In this document: positions 16,303-27,084 of the stretch, in pieces
Layout: every line of letters starts with the position of its first letter
How positions within the stretch are numbered: the stretch's first letter is position 1
DNA from: Bimastos eiseni
Taxonomy: Eukaryota > Annelida > Clitellata > Crassiclitellata > Lumbricidae
DNA length: 64,000 bases
Direction: 5' to 3'
Assembly (NCBI GenBank): GCA_959347315.1
Contig: OY365808.1
Coordinates: forward strand, 3,048,372-3,112,371
Translations under genes and position numbers: made by a program
The notes under the pieces: generated by a model
Databases searched by the model: none
Seen by the model: the letters and a program-made list of their open reading frames with translations, nothing else
What the model was told of the DNA's origin: nothing

Positions 16303-19300
16303 GTGTAGGCGCGCAAGTATGCGTGTATGTAAGTATGCGTGAATCAGTGTATGCGTGTATGTATGTATGTCGGTGAGTAATATAGAAGGCAATAAAGCAG
16401 ACGACTGATTCTGATGACGTCTTCAGTTTCATGGCAGACTAGATCGAGACGTCATCACAAGTACATCCACGCAAATGAACACATCAGTGTTCCATTTGCC
16501 TGCCTGCCTGTCTTCCGTTTCATGGCAGGTGTATGTCTGCCTGCATGCCTGCCTGCCTGTCTGTCTGTCTGTCTGTCTTTCTCTTTCTTTCTGTCTTTCT
16601 TTCTCTCTCTTTCTGTCTTTCTTTCTCTCTGTTTGTCTGTCTTTCTGTCTGTATTTACATGTATATATATATATATAATGCCGTCGTTGCATTTCCTTAC
16701 GGAACCTATTGTAAGCCATGATTTGTTACGTCCAGGCTTTTCATTGGTCGGATCGAAAAAGACCCTCCCTCGTGGACAATAAGAAAACCTCACCGGGTGT
16801 CGAACCAACAGTTCAATGAGCGAACAGCGCATGGCGGAGATGTCCGGTGGCATTCAGTGCTTCATCTGACCATAATATATCTTATGGTATTTCGTCTTAA
16901 AAGGAACAATTACAGCTCCAGTGAGGCGACACAGAAGCCTCCCCCTTGGTAGATGAAGGCGGATCTCTGGCTGTATCATATGCTAAGAAAAGACGTGGGT
17001 AGAGCACTGGGTGCCATAGGAATTTACTGGTTTAAACTTATCCTTCAACCGGCTATATCTAGAATGAGGAGAAGCGGTGCTACATAAATTAACATGCTGA
17101 ATATTTTTAGTAAGTTTTTCAATGTCCGGTTGAAGATTAGTTGTAGCCAGATTCATTAGTGACTAGTTCATTCATATTGGAATCATTGAGCGGTTTTGCT
17201 TTTAATCAATTGCATTGCACAAAATGATTGTTCACATCTGTATATGCAAACAAACCCGAGACTAAAAACGACTCAATAGTAGACTAAGCCTATTTATTTT
17301 CTGTGTAACAATTTACATCGCCATGCAGCGAATCCAATGCATACGTGTCTTGGACATGGACCATAGAACTTATCGGCGCTTACGCAAGAAAGAATACTTA
17401 GGCCTAAGTATCAGCGGCTGCTTCCTGGCATAGACTAACTTCGTGACTAGAGACGTACTAAGACATAATACATAATTGTTAAAATTGAGCGATAATTATG
17501 TGATGTTACTTATAAACGTCAGCAAAATATAATAATTTATAATCGAAAATAGTTATTCTGTTAAATATTCAATTTTTGCGCGTATATTTTTTTATATCTT
17601 TGATAGGTCGAGGGCCACTTTTGGCCCGGTTGAGAATCGCTGGAATAGAATCTACAGGGTTCCGAGGCAGGCCCATCCAATATATGAAGGACGTCAAGGA
17701 TCCAAGGTCAAATGACGTCGTTAAACTTCCCAACCAACCAACCAAGCTTTATAACCCTTCCAAAGTATCAAAGTTAGAAAATCAACAATAATGAATCGGC
17801 AAGTGTCACTAGTACACACATTATTATACACTGGCTGTTAACCCGTGAAGAATCACGGGTAGGAAAATATAATGATTCAACCCGTTTCCTCACATTGGAC
17901 AGCAAGGCTGCTCCAATAAGTGTGCATTTCATGTTAATAACTGCAAATATACTTACATTACACGATTATTTAATCTTAATAACTGCAAATATACACCATA
18001 GTAACAGAGACGTGAATAAAACGTTTTATAAACTCGAATCGGACTAGGACACGATGTTTAAATAGCTAATTCGTAAACAATAGCCTATGTAGGTCACCTC
18101 GTCGAGTAGCTTATGTGGGTCGGCAGCAACACTTGCGTGCTGTCCAATCACGCTCCTTAAATCAGGCAGACACACGTGGGTCACATGATTTAGGTAATTC
18201 TATAGATAGATTGATGGTTCTAAGGCTGAAAACCTAGGCCTACACAATCCCTTCCCAAATGGTAGGTAGCAAATCTGTCACTGCAATGGTTCACACGCAC
18301 GCACACACACGCACGCACGCACGCACACACGCAGACATGCACACAATAATACATAAATATGAATATGCATGTGAGGGGTGGATGATGTCAAGAGTTATGC
18401 ATAACACACTATAGTGTGAAGAACGGTATAAAGCAAGAGGATTCCTGCTGACCCATGAGGGTATGTAATACTCCAAGCTTAAGTATGTAATACTCCCAAG
18501 CTTATGTATGTAATACTCCAAGCTTATGTATGTAATACTCCAAGCTTATGTATGTAATACCCCAAGCTTATGTATGTAATACTCCAAGCTTATGTATGTA
18601 ATACTCCAAGCTTATGTATGTAATACTCCAAGCTTATGTATGTAATACTCCAAGCTTATGTATGTAATACTCCAAGCTCAAGTATGTAATACTCCAAGGC
18701 CAAGTATGTAATACTCCAAGCTTAAGTATGTAATACTCCAAGCTTATGTATGTAATACTCCAAGCTTATGTATGTAATACTCCAAGCTCAAGTATATAAT
18801 ACTCAAAGATCAAGTATGTAATACTCCAAGGCCAAGTATGTAATACTCCAAGCTTATGTATGTAATACTCCAAGCTCAAGTATATAATACTCAAAGATCA
18901 AGTATGTAATACTCCAAGGCCAAGTATGTAATACTCCAAGCTTATGTATGTAATACTCCATGCATATGTATGTAATACTCCATGCATATGTATGTAATAC
19001 TCCAAGCTTAAGTATGTAATACTCCAAGCTTAAGTATGTAATACTCCAAGCTTAAGTATGTAATACTCTAAGCTTAAGTATGTAATACTCCAAGCTTATG
19101 TATGTAATACTCCAAGCTTATGTATGTAATACTCCCAAGCATAAGTATGTAATACTCCAAGCTTAAGTATTTAATACTTCAAACTTGAGTATGTAATACT
19201 CAAAGCTCAAGTATGTAATACTCCAAGCTTATGTATTTAATACTCCAAGCTTAAGTATGTAATACTCCAAGCTTAAGTATGTAATACTCTAAGCTAAAGT

Positions 19301-22300
19301 ATATAATACTCCAAGCTCAAGTATGTAATACTCCAAGCTTATGTATGTAATACTCCAAGCTTATGTATGCAATACTCCAAGCTTATGTATGTAATACTCC
19401 AAGCTAAAGTATATAATACTCCCAAGCATAAGTATGTAATACTCCAAGCTTAAGTATTTAATACTTCAAACTTGAGTATGTAATACTCAAAGCTCAAACA
19501 TGTAATACTCCAAGCTTATGTATGTAATACTCCAAGCTTATGTATGTAATACTCCAAGCTTAAGTATGTAATACTCCAAGCTTAAGTATGTAATACTACA
19601 AGCTTATGTATGTAATACTCCAAGCTTATGTATGTAATACTCCAAGCTTATGTATGTAATACCCCAAGCTTATGTATGTAATACTCCAAGCTTATGTATG
19701 TAATACCCCAAGCTTATGTATGTAATACTCCAAGCTTATGTATGTAATACCCCAAGCTTATGTATGTAATACTCCAAGCTTATGTATGTAATACTCCAAG
19801 CTTATGTATGTAATACCCCAAGCTTATGTATGTAATACTCCAAGCTTATGTATGTAATACCCCAAGCTTATGTATGTAATACTCCAAGCTTATGTATGTA
19901 ATACTCCAAGCTTATGTATGTAATACCCCAAGCTTATGTATGTAATACTCCAAGCTTATGTATGTAATACCCCAAGCTTAAGTATGTAATACTCCAAGCT
20001 TATGTATGTAATACCCCAAGCTTAAGTATGTAATACTCCAAGCTTATGTATGTAATACTCCAAGCTTAAGTATGTAATACTCCAAGCTTATGTATGTAAT
20101 ACTCCAAGCTTATGTATGTAATACCCCAAGCTTATGTATGTAATACTCCAAGCTTATGTATGTAATACCCCAAGCTTATGTATGTAATACTCCAAGCTTA
20201 AGTATGTAATACTCCAAGCTTATGTATGTAATACTCCAAGCTCAAGTATATAATACTCAAAGATCAAGTATGTAATACTCAAAGATCAAGTATGTAATAC
20301 TCCAAGGCCAAGTATGTAATACTCCAAGCTAAAGTATGTAATACTCCAAGCATAAGTATGTAATACTCCAAACTAAAGTATGTAATACTACAAGCTAAAA
20401 TATGTAATACTCTAAGCTAAAGTATGTAATACTCCAAGCATAAGTATGTAATACTCCAAACTAAAGTATGTAATACTACAAGCTAAAATATGTAATACTC
20501 TAAGCTAAAGTATGTAATACTCCAAGCATAAGTATGTAATACTCCAAACTAAAGTATGTAATACTACAAGCTAAAATATGTAATACTCTAAGCTAAAGTA
20601 TGTAATACTCCAAGCTTAAGTATTTAATACTTCAAACTTGAGTATGTAATACTCAAAGCTCAAGTATGTAATATTCCAAGGCCAAGTATGTAATACTCTA
20701 AGCTTCTCGCCACGGCGTGGAAATCCACGTATATGCTGATGATACTCAACTATATGTACATCTGCGACTAAACGAGGTTGCAAACGCTGCAGAGCGACTT
20801 CGTGCCTGCATTGATGACATCATGCGATGAAGTCTGTCTATGCGTCTCAAAGTTAACTCTGGCAAATCTGAGCTCATCTGGTTTGACCGCTCCTCTAAGC
20901 TTCCTCAGAGCGCTGAACTCTCGCTCTCGACCTCCTATTCGCTACTCTCTTCATCACTCACTGTTTGGGATCTTGGAGTCATCTTCGACTCAAACACTTT
21001 CCCTCAAAATTCTAATTGCCGCAATCTCCAGGGCATGCCTGTTTCATCTCCGAAGAATCCAACAACTTCGCCCTATTCTTCACCCTGCATCACTAAAAAC
21101 ACTGATACGCTGCCTTATTCTGACATGACTTGACTACTGCAACTCAGTACTCTATGGCCTCCCTGAATGCACACTGCTTCCGCTAACTAGAATAGAATAC
21201 TGCATCAGGCTGCACGACTGTGCCTTGGACTCTCCTGCCGAGACCATGTCACACCTGCTCTTCGTTCTCTATACTGGCTTCCTGTCTGTGAGCGTTCTGC
21301 TACGAGCTGGCACTCCTCATGTACAGAGCACGCACAGATCATCTGCCATCTTATCTAACCTCTATGGTCACACTTTGTTAAAGGCCGCTCCTCTCTTAGA
21401 TCAACCTTTGCTGGAAAGTACGTTGTCCCTAGTACACGTCTTTTCTTCGGCCGACGGTCATTCACTGTTGCCGGTCCCTCCATCTGGGACTCAACCTCCT
21501 CGTGTTCGCAACTCTCTCAGTGAGTCTGTCTTTCGCTCAAACCTGAAAACCTACCTCTTCCAGTCTGCCTATGGCTCTTAATGGTTTCCCGGCTTCAAGG
21601 TGCACTTCTGGACTTTCTGTAAGGAGGGCATTATCAAATTACAATTTTATTGTATTGCATTATTGTATAGGCTAATTATTATTTCGAAGGCAACGACCTA
21701 CATATAATACGTTGCCAATAGCTGACCTTAAACACTTGATTCGTCCATCCATATGACTATATGAGGTACGAGAACCAAGCGAAATAATTAGACAGCTCTA
21801 TTAACTTATCCAATTTATAAGATAATGCAGTAACACTATTGGTTAGCTAATTAGAAACCGGCAGGAGTGACATTATTTGTATGAACGCTTGTGTGGGTGT
21901 TTTATATGCTACGCGGCAAAGGGGATAAGCCCAACGGAACAAAAACATGGATATCTTGAAGTTGGTCATATTTGACATTGCAAGGCATGATGCCCTGGCA
22001 ACGGACCGTTGGTTTGTTGGTGGCTAATGGAGCATGTATACCTCGGGGCAAAATTCTAACATTAAAAATTTGTTTTAATTATATCATCAACAACAGCAAC
22101 TATTATGCCACCTTTAAATTGTTCATAAACAAAGTCGTATATAGAGTCGAGCTGCTCGCAGTAACAGCGTTCATACCTTCTGCTTTCTGCGTCGCATCAT
22201 TATTCTCATATAGCGCCTCTCGCTGAATCAGAGGCGCTCTAAGCATGGAAACCCCCCGGGAAAAGAAACGCCTTCTAATAGTAATAGCTGTAACAATAAC

Positions 22301-22753
22301 AGCAACAACAATAACACTAATAACAATTACGACAATAATAATGATTGTATTGCTAACAGCAATAAACAACTCCTAGGATAATAGTAATCTCAAATGCATC
22401 GTTTTATTTTAAACACCTTTTAAAAGTGGTTAAAGTCAAATATTAAATAGGCTTTGGTCTTGTCTTGCATTTAAATAACGTCGATGATTATAGGCTTGAT
22501 GCCAACCAACACTTACCGCATTTGCCATCATACTTCTTCTCTATGTCTCTCATCTCTCTGCAGGCGGCCCTCCTCATCTCGCACGTGTTCGCATAGTCGT
22601 TGCCGTCCGTTCCACAGACGGGGGTACTCCCGACGCTGTCCCCGTAGCTATGGCAGCGATCGGGGCACTGACACCGCGCCGTCAGACCGTCAAGGGAAGG
22701 CACACACTGGGCCCCGAAGCTGCATCGTTTGTCCCTGCAGGGGTCTCTCGCAT
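3856..22753 (-). CDS. Agrin-like Kazal-repeat gene, partial (three internal exons seen)
   Basis: Three exons on the minus strand, in transcript order 22753-22517, 7835-7620 and 4071-3856, each encode one module: a follistatin N-type EGF-like half followed by a Kazal domain. Every junction is phase 1, so the exons join in one frame (GKC-D-PCDG, then ECATG-ANPC). The donors are GTAAGT or GTGAGT and the acceptors end in CAG. The first module carries SFG, DGLTA, CGTDG and KKYDGKC, which resembles the early Kazal repeats of agrin, a secreted or membrane-anchored heparan-sulphate proteoglycan that organises synapses and basement membrane. Kazal folds bind proteases or growth factors. No signal peptide, NtA, laminin-G or SEA part is visible, so follistatin-like or other multi-Kazal proteins remain possible. 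The 14.7 kb intron between the first two exons is packed with repeats, and further exons could hide there. Confidence 0.7.
4150..4412. repeat. (ATT)n microsatellite inside the Kazal-gene intron
   Basis: AAT repeats (4156-4210) switch to ATT repeats (4225-4412) immediately upstream, in transcript sense, of Kazal exon C. The run is interrupted at 4301-4340 by a GC-rich perfect hairpin, annotated separately. Confidence 0.9.
4301..4340. repeat. Perfect 18-bp-stem hairpin in AT microsatellite
   Basis: TCTGGGTCGCCGCTTGTC, a four-base AGTG loop, then the exact reverse complement. The 40-base GC-rich palindrome is sharply bounded by ATT/AAT repeat on both sides. No flanking duplication beyond the repeat itself can be defined. 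Confidence 0.95.
4573..4660. repeat. (ATT)n microsatellite
   Basis: Roughly twenty ATT triplets, decaying to ATAATTATT. No gene is associated; it lies in the intron between Kazal exons B and C. Confidence 0.9.
4661..7619. other. Intron between Kazal exons B and C
   Basis: No exon-like ORF is seen. Three diverged minus-strand copies of the dispersed TGCCAGTCCCAAG family are recognisable at about 5164-5212, 5303-5362 and 6366-6415. Short TA runs lie at 5577-5598 and 7207-7250. Degenerate TTAGG-type repeats lie at 7325-7370. The remainder is unremarkable AT-rich sequence. Confidence 0.6.
7620..7835 (-). CDS. Kazal exon B (216 nt, phase 1-1)
   Basis: The acceptor CTACTCTTCAG precedes (G)AT CCT TGT and the donor is ACAG|GTGAGT. 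The encoded module begins [14 protein letters not shown], has a CRCGGTC linker and the Kazal core [15 protein letters not shown], and ends LSRGEC. Cysteine number and spacing fit a complete FOLN plus Kazal unit. It splices in frame from exon A to give KCDPCDG, matching the way consecutive Kazal repeats abut in agrin. Confidence 0.9.
7998..8105. repeat. (TA)n followed by (TG)n microsatellite
   Basis: Some 33 TA dinucleotides (7998-8064) pass into GTGTGCGTGTGCG repeats. Intronic. The Ile-Tyr ORFs here are repeat artefacts. Confidence 0.95.
9480..12840 (-). pseudogene. RNase H-type non-LTR retrotransposon, internally deleted and frame-broken
   Basis: Reading down the minus strand, an AP-endonuclease start (IAYWNMHGL, then after a frameshift TICLQETF) is followed by MLGDLNAHN, the GD-N-H signature of the nuclease core (about 12840-12220). 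Next come a linker (11920-11660) and a reverse-transcriptase piece with [19 protein letters not shown] (11443-11243). A connection-region piece follows ([16 protein letters not shown], 10816-10604), then RNase H with IYTDGSK and [19 protein letters not shown] (about 10600-9860). A C-terminal cysteine/histidine cluster lies at about 9766-9640. The catalytic YADD block expected before FLGVIFDH is missing, and about 400 bp of unrelated sequence lies at 10830-11230. RNase H downstream of RT suggests an I-like or Nimb-type clade; the clade is inference. The copy is dead. Confidence 0.9.
12841..13600. other. Intronic stretch, nothing recognised
   Basis: Two short opposing ORFs near 12840-13070 show no family signature. 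A degenerate AGTGCCAGTCTGAAGCC fragment at about 13480 resembles the dispersed repeat family best seen at 36-38 kb. No exon-like pattern is seen. Confidence 0.5.
13601..15300. repeat. Layered GACA-derived tandem repeats (60-, 20- and 12-bp units)
   Basis: Irregular GACAGA repeats (13610-13900) lead into four copies of a 60-bp unit (about 13918-14155, containing gatgctcagacagacaggag). About thirty copies of a 20-bp unit follow (agggacagacggatagacag, 14156-14775, with 21-bp indel variants). Then come about seven 12-bp units agctacagacag (to about 14868) and over thirty 12-bp units agggacagacag (to about 15270). The long Pro-Leu-Ser-Val and Arg-Gln-Thr-Asp frames are repeat translations, not proteins. 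Confidence 0.97.
15301..18460. other. Intronic stretch with scattered simple repeats and one hAT terminus
   Basis: A (TA)n tract lies at 16244-16302 and CTGC/CTGT/CTTT pyrimidine repeats at 16497-16650. A sequence whose reverse complement is CAGCGATTCTCAACCGGGCC, typical of a hAT-type transposon end, lies at about 17620-17641 with no partner end found. CA/CGCA repeats lie at 18296-18345. No coding exon was recognised. Confidence 0.5.
18461..20704. repeat. 2.2 kb satellite of about one hundred 22-bp units (HindIII-type)
   Basis: The unit is 22 bp, with core tatgtaatactcc followed by the variable block aagcttatg. Sub-types replace the block with aagcttaag, aagctcaag, aaggccaag, aagatcaag, aagctaaag or aagcataag. 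Most units keep an AAGCTT HindIII site. Two higher-order patterns are visible. One alternates tactcc and tacccc units in the middle (about 19660-20180). The other is an 88-bp four-unit repeat occurring three times at 20348-20611. It is strictly tandem with no spacers. Confidence 0.98.
20705..21700 (+). pseudogene. L2-like LINE reverse transcriptase 3' fragment, frameshifted
   Basis: It begins abruptly at the satellite edge with an RT palm motif, [13 protein letters not shown] at about 20725-20763 (catalytic YADD). This is followed by [15 protein letters not shown] and DLGVIFDS, the standard order of L2/CR1-clade RTs. After frame changes the C-terminal landmarks continue: a DYCNS-type stretch at about 21130, the RDH and SLYWLPV region at about 21240-21290, and [15 protein letters not shown] before the stop near 21580. 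An AT-rich 3' end follows. Several frameshifts and a stop at 20829 make it non-functional; it is 5'-truncated. Confidence 0.9.
21701..22516. other. Intron next to Kazal exon A
   Basis: It contains a LINE/SINE-type end motif in inverted pair (tatagcgcctct and agaggcgctct, 22208-22240) and AAC/AAT simple repeats (22270-22350). No exon was recognised. Confidence 0.5.
22517..22753 (-). CDS. Kazal exon A (237 nt, phase 1-1)
   Basis: A strong acceptor (TACGTCTTCCCAGCAG) precedes this exon and the donor is G|GTAAGT. The encoded 79-residue module has the FOLN-type start [14 protein letters not shown], a CQCPDRC linker, then the Kazal core [14 protein letters not shown], ending KKYDGKC. Six Kazal cysteines are present, with a slightly longer first Kazal loop ([10 protein letters not shown]) than the other two exons; that explains the 237 rather than 216 nt. 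A second possible acceptor at 22817-22818 would give a 300-nt exon, also phase 1, so the exact 5' border is a choice. I prefer the shorter form because it starts at the module boundary. Of the three, this exon is the most agrin-like. Confidence 0.85.
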
Positions 22754-23633
22754 CTGCTGGGAAGACGTAGCAGGTGCCCACAGGGGAGGCACACGACGAG
22801 ACGAGGGCGAGGAGGACTGCGGGGAAGAAGGAGAAGAGGCAGGGAGAGGATGGGAAGGATGATTTGGAGGATCTGAAGGATTTAGAGGATTTGAAGGATT
22901 TTGAGGATTTTGAGGATTTTGAGGATTTTAAGGATTTGGAGGATTTGGCAGAAAGGCGGGAGGATAAGAAAAAACGTGAAAGGAGCGTGCATAAAGAGTT
23001 GAAATAAGGTGAGAGGCAAGTGGAATGAGAAGAGGAAGAGGGAGACGCAGAAGAAGGAACGAAGGAGGAGGAGGAGTAGGAGGATAAGGAGGACGAAATG
23101 GGACATGAGGACGTGGAATACAAAGAAGGAAACGGAGCAGAAGAGGAATCAGATGAGATGCAGGCGGGAAACGAGGAGGAAGAGGAGGAATGGACCGCAG
23201 CCGTGTAATCGGCGCGGAATCCGAATCGATTAAGCGCCATCTCGAGGACACTCGACCAACGAAGCAAAAACGACGACGACTTTCGAAATGGCGCAGAAAA
23301 CGCGCCCTCTAGACACCACACGCAGGATATGCTTCCGTTACAAAGGCGTATCCGCAAAGAGCAGGAGAGACTCGACGGCTCTCCTTTCGTCCACTCTTCG
23401 TCACATCGAAGCCAGAACGGCGCTGTGGCTGGCACGCGGCTTCGTTGACGACGTTGCTGTGGCAACGATCAGTGGCGCCGCCCAGCGGGCACGCTAGGTG
23501 GCAGCAACGATTGTCTTTGGTCGGAATGAGACAAAGGAGGCGAGACGGGTGGAATGGTCGACGATTACCTCTGATGGAGAAAGGGGAACGAGGAAGGGAT
23601 TGATAGGGTGAGAGAGCACGAGGGGTGAGAGAT
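22754..23633. repeat. Purine-rich intronic tract upstream of Kazal exon A
   Basis: On the plus strand this is GA-rich (gaggaaga types) with a 9-12 bp minisatellite aggattttgagg at about 22862-22945. On the minus strand it is a long CT-rich stretch ending in good acceptor sites. An open minus-strand frame runs through to 23465 as a Ser-rich pseudo-N-terminus; I regard it as intronic. Confidence 0.6.
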
Positions 23634-23833
23634 NNNNNNNNNNNNNNNNNNNNNNNNNNNNNNNNNNNNNNNNNNNNNNNNNNNNNNNNNNNNNNNNNNN
23701 NNNNNNNNNNNNNNNNNNNNNNNNNNNNNNNNNNNNNNNNNNNNNNNNNNNNNNNNNNNNNNNNNNNNNNNNNNNNNNNNNNNNNNNNNNNNNNNNNNNN
23801 NNNNNNNNNNNNNNNNNNNNNNNNNNNNNNNNN
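23634..23833. other. Assembly gap (200 N)
   Basis: Exactly 200 undetermined bases, flanked on the left by GA-rich sequence and on the right by GACAGA repeats. The round size suggests a conventional placeholder of unknown true length, probably a collapsed simple repeat. Confidence 1.
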
Positions 23834-26700
23834 AAAAACCGATAAATGCAGAGAGTAAGAGTAAACAAAACGAGAGACAGACAGAGACAGACAGACAGAG
23901 ACAGACAGACAGAGACAGACAGATAGAGACAGACAGATAGAGAGTGACGGATTGAGAGACAATGACAGAGACCTTGATGGATGGAGGCAGGTGACGTAGA
24001 GAGAGAGATCGTCGAGTAAAGAGCGACGGTGAATGGCAAAGTGAAATTGGAAAGAAAACGAGATAAGACGAGTTAATGCTTACGTATATATATATATACA
24101 CACATATAAATATTATATATACATTTATATATAATATTTATATATATATATATATTTAAATATTATATATATAATATTTATATATCATATATAATATTTA
24201 TATATTATACATATTCATATCTAAATATTATATATTTGATATTTATATATCTGCGTGTGTATATATTTTTATTAATATTTATATAAATATATCAAAACAA
24301 TAAAGCAGAAAATTGTTTTCTCTGTCCCGAGAACGCTACGACGATATGATATTTTCATATAATGTTCTTATGCTAATTTCTGGGTCAGCGACTCAGCGTG
24401 ACTGTTTTGAGCACACAATTTGCTTTAAATACCAATATTTGGTGACTTCAACTGTCGAATTTTACAACTAGCCGACATCAACATAATAACAATCGCCATC
24501 TGCATCGTCTTTATCGAAGGTTGTGCTAATGATCCTATGCAGATCAGGCGTGTTACTTATCAAACCAAGGTTTCACTCGGAATGCTCCGCAATTGGAACA
24601 TCCGCGATCGGGTGAACCTACGCCGAGGAGTTCAAAGTTCAATAGAAAACGAAGCTGAGATGCAAGGTTAGTGTCTTTAATAGCGCAATTGTGAAGTTTA
24701 GGGTAGAGACGTTTCAACAAATGGAAGCCTACACCTCTTGACATTTAGAAAATATGAGTGAGCTGCAGACAAGGGAAGAAAGAATGAACATAGGAGGGGA
24801 AGGGAAGAGTTTTAAATGTGTAAGAGGAATTCATGGGGATAAATGAAGTGGGATAAAAGGACGATAATATGCTCCCTGTTATTGGAAATATGCGACCTAC
24901 CGCTGTTAAGTGAGGCGAATGGCTGGGAAGAGGAGAATAAAATGGGAGAAGAAGAGGAGGAGATAATGGATTGAGAAATGGAACAAAGGAACAATGGACG
25001 GAATGGAAGTTGACGAGGAAAGGAGGAGGCAGGCAGGCGAATGCGGAAAGAGGAAAAGGAGAAAAAGGATGACGAATAATACAAGGAAGTGAAAGAAAAC
25101 GTGATCAGTAAGAGAGAAGCATAGGATAGGAGGCGGAATAATATTTGGGACAGGAGGTGGAAGAGTAGAAAGATGAAAGGAAGCGAAAGGAAACGGGGGA
25201 AAGAGGAAGAGGAGGGAGAAGAAGAAGAAGCGTGGGGCAGAGGATGGAATGGAAGGAGTAAAACGAACGGCCGATTAGATCCTCTAATCTACGACGGAGA
25301 AAGAATTAGCGGATTGTCTTCGCTGCGGAATTAATGAGCAATGCGAATATGGAGCAAACACGTCTTACGTTGGATGAATAAATAAACGAATGGGAGGACG
25401 CAAACACGCACGAACGCAGACATCGATACACGCGATCTGTAGAGTTAAGGCAACACCAGAGTATCCAGCTGAACAAAAAATTATATACATGACTCCAGTG
25501 TGTAATATAATGCATGCATCATGCAGGATATTTGCCAATGTTTCTCTCTTATATGATGTATCAAAGCAGCTCAAGGAAGATTGACAGGCAAAGTATAAAT
25601 AACAGGTCAACCGACAACATTCAAATTTCAAATGAAATCAAAAGATTCCGTAAGCCTACAGTAAATTTTATGCATTAAAGAAAGGTAAACAGATAACTGC
25701 TTGTAATTTTTGGATCCCTCTGCCAGTCTGTGTAAACTAGGAATGAAATCAATTTAGGTAAGCTTAGAAATTGTCACTTCTCTAAATAAATAATAATGTT
25801 AAAATGAAATCATTGTAAATATTATGTTTGTATGATGTATAACTATGATATGTTTTTATTTATCAGGCTTTATTCGCTGGATTGGATTAGAGTCAGAGTT
25901 TAAAGAAATTTGCTTGGCATATTATTACATGAGTAGGCCTATATTATAGGGAGGGGTCATTTACTGAAAGGATTTCAAATAGGAATGATAGCGTGGCGAA
26001 GAGGCTAAAATTGAGTGCGTGTTGGTTGTTGCAGTCCAACGTAAGACCATTAGCGTCACCCTCCTCCATCAAGGCTTGGGACTGGCACTGGCACTGACCG
26101 AGTACTACCAGTGGCATAGTTAAAAATTGAGTGTGAAATTGTTGTCCACCAATTGTACGTGTACAACGTATTGTACATTTAATATTGGTGGACAACAATT
26201 TAAAGGTGTTTAAACTGTTTATGGTTTTGAGATTGTCATTATCTTCAGCCCCAATTTTAGGGTAGCATTGGCGAAGAACTATTATATTACGCGTAGTAGG
26301 CCTTGTTACATCATTTCTTGATTTTTTTCATTTATTTTTCGTATCTGCAGTATATGTAATACGCTCTTATGGTTCTCGTTAGGATTTAACAACACCTCGT
26401 GGCGATACAAACCTGTTGACTTCGGCAGAAATAATTATTCTCACTAGTTTCTATCTGACAGTTACATGAGATGCAATATCACGAAATGGACGATGATTAT
26501 TTTTAAAGGAAATAGCATCATATATCGCGTATTAATAAGCATTCTAAAGGTGTCTAAAGAAATCGATGCAAATTACTCTAAATTTTAGGCTACCATGAGC
26601 TACACCTGATCTTTTGGAATAACAACTGTTATTATTACTACATGTTTATAATAATCATCGTAGTTATTACAATAGGTGGTTCATTTCTATCATAATTATC
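23834..26700. other. Repeat-rich non-coding stretch
   Basis: GACAGA repeats (23870-23945) and AT-rich TATATA/AATATT palindromic tracts (24085-24290) come first. A GA-rich purine tract follows (about 24780-25260), then a minus-strand copy of the dispersed TGCCAGTCCCAAG family (about 26048-26100). A local inverted repeat of gtggacaacaatt surrounds 26135-26200. No exon with supporting family similarity was found. Confidence 0.5.
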
Positions 26701-26857
26701 ATGGCAATTATTATTACAACTATGGCAATTATTATTGTTATTATTATTAGCATTATTATTATTATTTCAACAATGAAGCTCACTGTTATGATTCATCACT
26801 CCTACAGTATATAGTTACAGTATATATAACATCACTATTAAACTGTTATTATTGCTA

Positions 26858-26905
<48 letters not shown>

Positions 26906-27020
26906 TATTGAGAAAGAAAACAATCATCATCACCATTATTATTATTGTTACTATTATCAACATCATCATCGTCGTCGTCGTTATTATTATTATTACTAAT
27001 ATTTTCATCGTCGTCGTCAT
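26701..27020. repeat. (ATT)n and (CGT/CAT)n microsatellites
   Basis: ATT runs at 26735-26770 and 26860-26915, then mixed ATC/GTC triplets to about 27020. They lie just 3' of the minus-strand LINE fragment and may be its expanded tail. Confidence 0.85.
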
Positions 27021-27084
27021 TACCTTATTATTGCTATACTGCGAACTAGTCAGTTAATTGAGTCAATAAATAAGAATTCTATTG

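Noticed and set aside
18461..20704. Possible CRISPR-like array
   Set aside because: Units are strictly tandem with no unique spacers and the genome is eukaryotic; it is a satellite.
22754..23465. Ser-rich N-terminus with a hydrophobic segment (a TM-agrin-like leader) continuous with Kazal exon A
   Set aside because: The region is CT-rich on the coding strand with minisatellite TCCTCAAAA units and runs into two strong acceptor sites in phase 1. It reads better as a polypyrimidine intron. A leader cannot be fully excluded without transcripts.
24812..25260. Minus-strand Ser/Pro-rich frames
   Set aside because: A GA-rich plus strand yields Ser/Leu/Pro frames by composition only.
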